A DNA stretch of 6,386 nt from Candidatus Hydrogenedentota bacterium (GTDB taxonomy: Bacteria; Hydrogenedentota; Hydrogenedentia; Hydrogenedentales; CAITNO01): assembly GCA_007124105.1 (NCBI GenBank), contig SLFT01000167.1, positions 1-6,386 on the forward strand, written 5' to 3'. Below, piece by piece: positions 1 through 4,852 of the stretch; position 1 is the first letter of the stretch, and every line of letters begins with the position of its first letter. The position numbers were made by a program, and so were the translations under genes. The notes beneath the pieces are model-generated. The model saw nothing but the letters and a program-made list of their open reading frames with translations, had not been told where the DNA came from and did not search any database.

Positions 1-72
1 GTAGCGGAACCCAACCCCCTGTACACGTCCTGAAATAACGACATACAATCCGTCAGTTACCGAATTCTTCAC
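1..72 (-). CDS. acyP: Acylphosphatase, N-terminal fragment cut by the left window edge
   Basis: Read on the minus strand, the frame ending at base 1 gives YVVISGRVQGVGFRY. This contains the acylphosphatase signature G-R-V-Q-G-V-G-F-R, whose last arginine forms the phosphate-binding cradle in this family. The enzyme hydrolyses acyl phosphates and is a small (about 90-residue) cytoplasmic protein. Only about 24 residues are here, so the catalytic asparagine further along cannot be checked. The start is uncertain. GTG at 70-72 gives a normal-length N-terminus but overlaps the HEAT gene by 20 bases and has no good ribosome site. TTG at 46-48 is the alternative, four bases past the HEAT stop, but gives a short N-terminus. 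The tight junction suggests co-transcription with the HEAT-repeat gene. Family confidence is high; start confidence is low. Confidence 0.82.
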   Translation of the reverse strand, partial: MKNSVTDGLYVVISGRVQGVGFRY

Positions 73-1414
73 GGTACAACAACAACCTTTCACGGAAGCC
101 AGGCTTCGCCAGGGCAATGACTGTCTGACAAGCGCCGAAAGCGAACTCATTGTCAATGGTCTCAACGCCCGGCTGCAATAGCGTTATCAGGCGTGGATTG
201 CCCAATTCAACCATCAACTCAAATACTGTATTGAATACCTCAGGTTCTTCCTGGCGCAACAAATCCTGAAAAACGGCCATGGCGGAGGGGTCGCCGCCCT
301 CGAGTAATGCCTGCGCATTACGCGCGCGATAGCGCAGATTGGCTATTGTCGGATCTTCGCGACGGGTCAACCGATTTCGCAGAAATTCCGTGGCGTCCCA
401 ATTACCCTCGCTAGCAAGCACCAGCGCGACTTCCGGCGCCAGAGTAGGATAACTCTCGAAGATATATTGCAATTCGTCCATGCCCATGGGGTCGCCGACA
501 TCGTGCAGGATACGTACAATTCTGAAACGCATTATGCCTTCGGCTTCAAGCAGCTTGAATTTGAGCTGCTCAATCACAGCGTCATCGGCCAGCTTCTTCA
601 GCGCAAATATGGCAGCCTCGCCCTTCTGCTCATTCAGTTCCTTGAGCATGTCCATTACTGTGGGCACAATCTGCCTTTGCCCCAGTCGCGCCAGGGCGCG
701 CGTTGCGGGCGCGGACAGCTGCACCGCCCTGTCCTGAAACATGATGTTAAGATGTTCCAATCCCTCCTCGAATTCAGTGAGTCCGGCAAGACTTGCGGCC
801 ATGGCGCGCGCGTTACGATTTCCACTCTCCAACCCTTGTCGCAGCAGGGTGTCGCTGATAGCGTCGCCCGCGAGATACAGGGCGCCGGTCGCTTCCAGCT
901 GCGTGATGATGTCGTTTGACTCGGCAAGCTGGCGCAAGTAGTTGTTCGCTTCTTCATCGCCCGCAAGCGTCAGACAAACGGCAGCCTGAATACGGAGTTG
1001 TTGGTTGTTTGCGGCTGCGTTAAATATGTCGCGCAGCCGCATCCAGGCGCGGTCTACAACGCGTTGATGCTCGGCGCGCAACATCTGGGCGTCTATTTCC
1101 GACCTGTGCCGCCTTTCTATAAGGCCTTCCTGCAAAGTGATGGATTCGATAGCGTCGCCAAGATAGGGGATGGTGTCGTTGTCGCTTGTGCGTACGATAA
1201 TCCGGTCAGAATGCACCTCCACCAGCTGCAGGTTGGTATCGCGCGCGCCCGACTCACTGAAGGTAACGGTTATCAGCGTTGATGTTCCCGCTATGTCCGC
1301 AAGGGAAACCGGCCGCTCGGCGCCCAGTATCGGGATGTCCAGGTCTGCATGCGCAACCGTAAACTGCAGCGCCATCGAAAGCGCCATTGCGAAAAATTGT
1401 GCTCTACTCATCAT
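53..1414 (-). CDS. Exported HEAT-repeat protein with N-terminal beta domain
   Basis: This is a 453-residue protein. Residues 1-23 form a Sec signal peptide: an Arg at position 4, a hydrophobic core rich in F, A, L and M, and a likely A-H-A cleavage before Asp24. Residues of about 45-100 alternate polar and hydrophobic (TLITVTF, DRIIVRT, ESITLQEG) and look like a small beta barrel, perhaps SH3- or Sm-like. From about 105 to 445 the chain is all helical, with repeated A/L-rich pairs such as AAVCLTLAGD, ATGALYLAGD, APATRALARLG and ALVLASEG at roughly 30-40-residue spacing, typical of HEAT or PBS-lyase-like repeats. Such arrays generally serve as protein-binding scaffolds, and no catalytic motif is visible. 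An earlier in-frame ATG at 1441 was set aside because AGGAG at 1420-1424 sits 5 nt before ATG 1414 and 8 nt before the adjacent ATG 1411; either could be used. The gene lies between an exported protein upstream and acylphosphatase downstream. Its partner and precise role are unknown. Confidence 0.85.
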   Translation of the reverse strand: MMSRAQFFAMALSMALQFTVAHADLDIPILGAERPVSLADIAGTSTLITVTFSESGARDTNLQLVEVHSDRIIVRTSDNDTIPYLGDAIESITLQEGLIERRHRSEIDAQMLRAEHQRVVDRAWMRLRDIFNAAANNQQLRIQAAVCLTLAGDEEANNYLRQLAESNDIITQLEATGALYLAGDAISDTLLRQGLESGNRNARAMAASLAGLTEFEEGLEHLNIMFQDRAVQLSAPATRALARLGQRQIVPTVMDMLKELNEQKGEAAIFALKKLADDAVIEQLKFKLLEAEGIMRFRIVRILHDVGDPMGMDELQYIFESYPTLAPEVALVLASEGNWDATEFLRNRLTRREDPTIANLRYRARNAQALLEGGDPSAMAVFQDLLRQEEPEVFNTVFELMVELGNPRLITLLQPGVETIDNEFAFGACQTVIALAKPGFRERLLLYREEFGN

Positions 1415-1419
1415 TTTTA

Positions 1420-1424
1420 CTCCT
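1420..1424 (-). promoter_or_regulatory. Ribosome binding site deciding the HEAT gene start
   Basis: AGGAG on the minus strand lies 5 nt before ATG 1414 and 8 nt before ATG 1411. It is inside the frame if the upstream ATG at 1441 were used. It therefore argues for translation from the tandem Met codons, which also places the signal peptide at the very N-terminus. Confidence 0.75.
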
Positions 1425-1445
1425 AATGTTATGTAGTACATGCGA

Positions 1446-1470
1446 GCGTCGCACGTGTTTCATGCGACGC
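1446..1470 (-). repeat. Inverted repeat: 8-bp stem, 9-nt loop, in the HEAT gene leader
   Basis: GCGTCGCA at 1446-1453 is the exact reverse complement of TGCGACGC at 1463-1470, with a 9-base spacer. The GC-rich stem begins about 20 bases upstream of the AGGAG ribosome site of the HEAT-repeat gene. No T-run follows on either strand, so it is not a standard intrinsic terminator. It may be an mRNA leader hairpin or a protein-binding site. Confidence 0.6.
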
Positions 1471-1486
1471 GGAAATTGGCCGCTAT

Positions 1487-1504
1487 ATGTCGTGCGCACG
1501 ACAT
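1487..1504. repeat. Perfect 18-bp palindrome (candidate operator)
   Basis: The sequence ATGTCGTGCGCACGACAT is identical to its own reverse complement and sits in the gap upstream of the HEAT-repeat gene. On the plus strand a TTTGTTTT run follows, which resembles a terminator. However, no plus-strand gene precedes it, and on the coding (minus) strand no T-run follows. Gap-free symmetry of this length fits a dimeric regulator's operator better than a terminator. The regulator cannot be named. Confidence 0.6.
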
Positions 1505-1573
1505 TTTGTTTTGGCGTCGGCATCCACATAAGCCGTTTAAATGGAGGGGGCAAAAACCACTCCAGGGACGCAC

Positions 1574-2272
1574 TCATTCGGTCGTTGTTCTACCTGAAAA
1601 GTTACGGGAAGGGCCGGGCGTTACCTCGACTCTTACATCACCGGATTCCTGTTCGCGCAACATGCGATCAATGGCGCTTTCCGCGTCCGGGCCGCCAGTG
1701 CCAAAACGCGTCAACACCAGTTCGCCGGCGGCGCTTACCATTTTGACAATCCCCATGGGCCGCACATCGTCGTTCGCCCAGACCTTGGTTGTGTGGTCGC
1801 CTCTGTTGACACTGAAATACTCTGTTTCCAGAGCACCGGCGGGCGTTGTGACTGTTTCCGTGCCCAACGCCTCACGTACTGCGGCCTCTTCTTCGCTGTC
1901 GTCTTCGCCCAAAATATCCGGGGGCAACGTGGCGATAGGTTGCGTACCGTCTTTCACCATGATCTCATGTACATTGGCGGGGTCGGTCGCGGGACCGGTG
2001 AGCAACATACGGTAAATGATAGGAAAGCCAACCGCAGGCATCACTTCAGTCTCCAGGTAATAGCCCGTCTTCCCCGCCACCTGCTTCTTACCAACAATCG
2101 CCTGGCGCATATACAGTTTTTGGTCCGTTTCAGCATCTATTAACTCGTACCAGGCGAACACGCCCACTTCAGGATTGATCAACTTGCCGGACATGACGTC
2201 TGAAAAGATATCCTGGCCGACAGCCACGCCCGTCGCAAGAAAAACAACGGCCGCAAATACACACATACGCAT
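1574..2272 (-). CDS. Small exported protein of unknown function
   Basis: This is a 232-residue protein with a clear signal peptide at residues 1-19 or so (MR, then a CVFAAVVFLATGVAVG core, cleavage probably before Gln20 or Asp21). It has no lipobox and no later membrane segment. The mature part looks mostly beta: a strand-rich block at 36-110 (VGVFAWYEL, LYMRQAIVGKK, GYYLETEV, IIYRMLLTG, HEIMVKDG), then an acidic linker at about 121-135. A second block at 140-192 has TPAGALETEYF, KVWANDDVRPMGIVKM and GELVLTRFG. The pattern of 'threonine-proline-alanine-glycine, then a tryptophan strand, then a P-x-G-I-V-K strand' recalls LolA/DUF3108-like periplasmic beta proteins, but this is a weak resemblance and I do not assign a family. 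The tail after about 207 is charged and probably disordered. TTG at 2291-2293 is a possible longer start; ATG 2272 is chosen because AAAAGGAG lies 8 nt before it. Confidence 0.8.
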   Translation of the reverse strand: MRMCVFAAVVFLATGVAVGQDIFSDVMSGKLINPEVGVFAWYELIDAETDQKLYMRQAIVGKKQVAGKTGYYLETEVMPAVGFPIIYRMLLTGPATDPANVHEIMVKDGTQPIATLPPDILGEDDSEEEAAVREALGTETVTTPAGALETEYFSVNRGDHTTKVWANDDVRPMGIVKMVSAAGELVLTRFGTGGPDAESAIDRMLREQESGDVRVEVTPGPSRNFSGRTTTE

Positions 2273-2280
2273 CGCATAAT

Positions 2281-2288
2281 CTCCTTTT
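2281..2288 (-). promoter_or_regulatory. Ribosome binding site deciding the start of the small exported protein
   Basis: AAAAGGAG on the minus strand is 8 nt upstream of ATG 2272. An in-frame TTG at 2291-2293 lies before this site and would add seven residues ahead of the signal peptide, so it is disfavoured. An out-of-frame ATG lies 3 nt after AGGAG but is too close to be the start. Confidence 0.75.
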
Positions 2289-2318
2289 GGCAACGTACAG
2301 TTTCACTTCAACCATGCG

Positions 2319-2346
2319 CTCATAGTAACATAAACGTTCCCGTCAA
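2319..2346 (-). promoter_or_regulatory. Candidate sigma-70-type promoter for the small exported protein
   Basis: On the minus strand TTGACG (2341-2346) matches five of six positions of the -35 consensus. After a 16-bp spacer, TATGAG (2319-2324) matches four of six of the -10. A start near 2312 would give a leader of about 40 nt before ATG 2272 with the ribosome site well placed. The spacer holds one copy of the ATAAACGTT element shared with the other side of the region. Confidence 0.5.
2330..2341 (+). repeat. Copy 1 of an inverted 12-bp element in the divergent region
   Basis: ATAAACGTTCCC occurs here, and ATAAACGTTGCC occurs in the opposite orientation at 2437-2448, an 11 of 12 match. The AACGTT core is self-complementary, like the centres of many LacI-family operators. 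This copy lies almost wholly inside the -35/-10 spacer of the candidate leftward promoter, where a bound protein would block polymerase. Confidence 0.45.
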
Positions 2347-2404
2347 GGCATCAGTAAACACAGAGACACGCGCCAGCCCCGAAAATTAACGATTTCACCC
2401 ACGC

Positions 2405-2435
2405 TTGCCCGGTGGGGTTTTCGATATGGTAGAAT
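2405..2435 (+). promoter_or_regulatory. Candidate extended -10 promoter for the oxidoreductase/URO-D-like pair
   Basis: TAGAAT at 2430-2435 matches five of six of the -10 consensus and is preceded by TG one base upstream (2427-2428), the extended -10 arrangement. A poor -35 (TTGCCC, 2405-2410) sits at a long 19-bp spacing. Transcription would start near 2442, leaving a leader of about 130 nt before ATG 2571. No better plus-strand promoter is visible in the region, but this one is weak evidence. Confidence 0.35.
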
Positions 2436-2436
2436 A

Positions 2437-2448
2437 GGCAACGTTTAT
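2437..2448 (-). repeat. Copy 2 of the inverted 12-bp element
   Basis: On the minus strand this reads ATAAACGTTGCC, differing at one position from the copy at 2330-2341. It directly follows the candidate plus-strand -10 and would cover the predicted transcription start. Both copies could bind the same regulator and control the two divergent transcripts; that is inference from position. Confidence 0.45.
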
Positions 2449-2560
2449 TCCCACGGTCAACCAGAATCTTTATCGCCTGGCGCAACATGTCAAAGCGACG
2501 AAACCCGCGCACTGCGTCAGGATACTGTTTTGACTGCAACCCGAATTCAGAATGTCCAAG

Positions 2561-2565
2561 AGGAG
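2561..2565 (+). promoter_or_regulatory. Ribosome binding site deciding the oxidoreductase start
   Basis: AGGAG (within AAGAGGAG) lies 5 nt before ATG 2571. The same frame stays open back to an ATG at 2487, but the extra 28 residues would precede the Rossmann first strand and lack a comparable ribosome site. The glycine motif is at the expected distance from Met 2571. Confidence 0.8.
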
Positions 2566-2570
2566 CAACA

Positions 2571-3782
2571 ATGAACAAAACAACGGTACGCGCCGGTATT
2601 GTGGGCGCAGGGTTCTCCGCCCGTTTTCATTATGAGGCGCTTCGGCGTGTGTACGGCGTAAACGTTGATGTCCAGGGCGTTTTTGCGCTGGACCACGAAC
2701 AGGCAACCGCGTATGCCGCCGAGCGCGATATCCGCTGCTACGACTCACTGGATGCATTGCTGGATAACGCGGATGTGGTGCATTGCTGTGTTTTGGTAGC
2801 GGGCCACGAAGAGATTGCCGTGGCCGCTCTTGAGCGGGATAAATTCGTCATTGTTGAAAAACCGCTCACCGGTTATTGCGGCGACGGTTCGGAATCATTC
2901 CACGGCGATACCTTTCCCAAGCAGGACGCCCTGGACCATGGGCTGGCAAGCGTGGAACGCATGCTCGCGGCAGAAGCAAAGAGTAAAGGACGCATCCTGT
3001 ACGCCGAAAACTGGGTATACGCGCCCTCGATACAACGGGAACGCGAGATTCTCGAAAAGACCGGCGCGCAGATTCTCTGGATACACGCCGAGGAAGCGCA
3101 TTCAGGGTCGCATAACCCCACTTACGCCTATTGGAAATACTCGGGCGGCGGCGTACTGATCGGCAAGGGCTGTCATCCGCTGACCGCCGCGCTCTATCTC
3201 AAACGCGTCGAAGGGCGCGCCCGCGACGGGAACCCGATCCGGCCGAAGGCCGTGTCAGCGCGAACCCATGCGTTGACGCGCCTGCCCAACTTTCGCGATG
3301 AGGGGCATATCAGGCGCGACTATTACGACATAGACGACTTTTCGATGATACACATCGTATTCGAAGACAACACCATCGCCACTGTTTTCGCGTCGGACAT
3401 TATCATGGGCGGCATCCATAACTGGCTCGAGGTGGCTGCAAACAACCACCGCACAATCTGCAATATAAACCCGAACACAGCCATGCAGACGTATAATCCT
3501 CGGGAAGAGAATTTTGCGGACATTTATACGGTCGAAAAAATTGAAACCCGCCAGGGTTGGACCAACATGCCGCCAGACGAAGACTGGTTCACCGGGTATC
3601 CCCAAGAGATTGAGGCATTCTATCGCACGGCGGCCTATGGCGATCCGGTGGAAAGCGACAGCTTTCTTGCCGCCGATTCTATTTCCGCGATTTACAGCGC
3701 TTATCTATCCGCCGAACGCAACGGCGCCGAGGTCGCGGTGCGTACCTTTGGCGCAAACGATGCTGGGAGCAAACCATCATGA
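2571..3782 (+). CDS. Gfo/Idh/MocA-family NAD(P)-dependent oxidoreductase
   Basis: This is a 403-residue cytoplasmic protein with the usual two-domain build of sugar, polyol and amino-sugar dehydrogenases. The N-terminal Rossmann fold opens with the dinucleotide motif G-A-G-F-S-A at 12-17. The beta strands around 68-78 follow, then the family E-K-P triplet at 96-98, whose Lys97 is the conserved active-site lysine. Residues 145-151 (ENWVYAP) lead into the C-terminal alpha/beta domain. The segment 191-204 (SGGGVLIGKGCHPL) supplies the conserved histidine, His202; the usual aspartate of a D-x-G-x-H motif is Lys199 here. A 25-residue insert at about 100-125 follows the E-K-P motif. The C-terminal stretch 326-382 (GW...EDWFTGYPQEIEAF...YSAYLSAER) is of a kind seen in one subgroup of the family. 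The substrate cannot be read from the sequence. It overlaps the next gene by ATGA, so the two are almost certainly one operon. Confidence 0.92.
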   Translation: MNKTTVRAGIVGAGFSARFHYEALRRVYGVNVDVQGVFALDHEQATAYAAERDIRCYDSLDALLDNADVVHCCVLVAGHEEIAVAALERDKFVIVEKPLTGYCGDGSESFHGDTFPKQDALDHGLASVERMLAAEAKSKGRILYAENWVYAPSIQREREILEKTGAQILWIHAEEAHSGSHNPTYAYWKYSGGGVLIGKGCHPLTAALYLKRVEGRARDGNPIRPKAVSARTHALTRLPNFRDEGHIRRDYYDIDDFSMIHIVFEDNTIATVFASDIIMGGIHNWLEVAANNHRTICNINPNTAMQTYNPREENFADIYTVEKIETRQGWTNMPPDEDWFTGYPQEIEAFYRTAAYGDPVESDSFLAADSISAIYSAYLSAERNGAEVAVRTFGANDAGSKPS

Positions 3783-4804
3783 CAAACGAGCAATGGCAAC
3801 GCCTGTTGGCGCTGCTTGGCGGACAAACGATTGACCCGCTGCCCGCCGCCTTTATCATTGACAGCCCGTGGCTGCCCAAATGGGCCGGCATGACCATTAT
3901 GGATTATTACGCCAGCGAAACGAAATGGTTCGAGGCGAATATGCGCGTCATCGAGACCTTCCCAGACCTATGGTTTCTGCCGGGATTCTGGTCGGAATAT
4001 GGTATGTGTACCGAACCGTCCGCCTTCGGCGCGAAATGCGTCTGGTACGAAAACGAGTTCCCATTCGCCGAAACCATATCCGACGACATCGAGCGCCTGG
4101 CGGCGCTGAAACGGCCAAACCCGAACACCGACGGACTCGCCCCCTTTATGCTGGCGCGGCTGCGCAACATGGAACCAGCCATCACCAATGCCGGACATAC
4201 CCTCCGTTTCGCCGTGGCACGGGGACCGCTCAATATCGCCGGATTCCTCATGGGCAACACGGAGTTTCTCATGGCCATGCGCATGGAACCCGACAAGACC
4301 CATGCGTTTTTGCGGACCATCACCGCCTTCCTGGTGGACTGGCTGCAATTGCAGGCAAAAACGTTCCCCTCCATTGACGGCGTACTGTTATTGGATGACG
4401 TGGTGGGATTCTGCGGTGAAGATGATTTTACGTCCTTCGCGAAACCATTTTTGAAACAGGCTTTCGAAGCGGTCGAGGCGTCTGTACGCTTCTTTCACAA
4501 CGACGCCAACGGAACAGTGTGCGCGCCCCATCTCGCGGAGATTGGCGTAAATCTGTTCAACTTCTCCCACGAGCACCCTGTCAACGATATGCGTAAACTT
4601 GTGGGCGACCAGGTAACCCTGCTCGGTAATATCCCGCCCCGCGACGTGCTGGCCCAGGGGACGCCGGACGAAGTGCGCAACGCCGTGACACAACAACTGC
4701 GCGAAATGGAAAGCCAAAAACGCATTCTGCTCTCATGCGGCGGCGGCATGCCCCCGGGCGTACCCACAGAAAACATCCGCGCGTTCTTGGACGGCATGGT
4801 GTAA
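3779..4804 (+). CDS. Uroporphyrinogen decarboxylase (URO-D) family protein, not canonical HemE
   Basis: This is a 341-residue cytoplasmic protein. The C-terminal half has the URO-D/methyltransferase barrel signatures: a V-x-L-L-L-D-D strand at 202-207, F-F-H-N-D at 238-242, an N-F-S-H-E-H turn at 261-266, L-L-G-N-I-P-P at 281-287, and the closing L-S-C-G-G-G-M-P-P-G-V-P-T-E-N-I-R at 318-334. The N-terminal part has E-Y-G-M and E-P-S-A-F-G (73-84) in place of the HemE motif with its W-x-M-R-Q-A-G-R, so it is unlikely to make coproporphyrinogen. The family also includes corrinoid methyltransferases such as MtaA and CmuA, which bind zinc through H-x-C and a distant Cys. Here His240 and Cys320 are present but the second ligand position is Asp242, so a methyl-transfer role is possible but not shown. 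Start is ATG 3779, overlapping the oxidoreductase stop, with GGGAG 9 nt upstream; the pair is probably translationally coupled. The reaction is unknown. Confidence 0.88.
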   Translation: MTNEQWQRLLALLGGQTIDPLPAAFIIDSPWLPKWAGMTIMDYYASETKWFEANMRVIETFPDLWFLPGFWSEYGMCTEPSAFGAKCVWYENEFPFAETISDDIERLAALKRPNPNTDGLAPFMLARLRNMEPAITNAGHTLRFAVARGPLNIAGFLMGNTEFLMAMRMEPDKTHAFLRTITAFLVDWLQLQAKTFPSIDGVLLLDDVVGFCGEDDFTSFAKPFLKQAFEAVEASVRFFHNDANGTVCAPHLAEIGVNLFNFSHEHPVNDMRKLVGDQVTLLGNIPPRDVLAQGTPDEVRNAVTQQLREMESQKRILLSCGGGMPPGVPTENIRAFLDGMV

Positions 4805-4807
4805 TCG

Positions 4808-4827
4808 AAAGAAACAATTGTTCCTTT
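4808..4827. repeat. Imperfect 20-bp palindrome in the convergent gap
   Basis: AAAGAAACAA at 4808-4817 is followed at once by TTGTTCCTTT, its reverse complement at nine of ten positions. It lies 3 bases after the stop of the URO-D-like gene and 25 bases beyond the argH stop on the other strand, the place for a shared terminator. The stem is AT-rich and no clean T-run follows on either strand, so a terminator role is only a possibility. Confidence 0.3.
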
Positions 4828-4852
4828 GGGCCAAATAGATGGCAGAAAGAGC

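Noticed and set aside
1542..1564. Hairpin with arms TGGAG/CTCCA just downstream of the small exported protein, as its terminator
   Set aside because: The stem is only 5 bp before a mismatch and no T-run follows on the minus strand. It does not meet the usual form of an intrinsic terminator.
1440..2015. A 191-codon plus-strand open frame antisense to the small exported protein
   Set aside because: It lies opposite a gene with a signal peptide, ribosome site and coherent domain pattern. Its translation is low-complexity, Ser/Pro/Arg-rich, without recognisable motifs, as expected of a shadow frame.
2398..2418. CCCAC/GTGGG hairpin followed by TTTT on the plus strand, as a terminator
   Set aside because: The stem is only 5 bp and there is no plus-strand gene upstream for it to end. 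An attenuator role would need a promoter upstream of it that I cannot see.
2431..2460. A second minus-strand promoter (TTGACC, 18 bp, TATTCT)
   Set aside because: The -10 is poor and it would give a leader of about 150 nt when a better placed promoter exists at 2319-2346. It is kept only as a remote alternative.
2487..2570. An N-terminal extension of the oxidoreductase from ATG 2487
   Set aside because: The 28 added residues precede the Rossmann fold, have no family counterpart, and a strong AGGAG site points to ATG 2571.
3779..4804. Annotation as hemE (uroporphyrinogen decarboxylase of heme synthesis)
   Set aside because: The N-terminal HemE motif with its substrate-binding arginines is missing, and the neighbour is a Gfo/Idh/MocA oxidoreductase rather than a heme gene.
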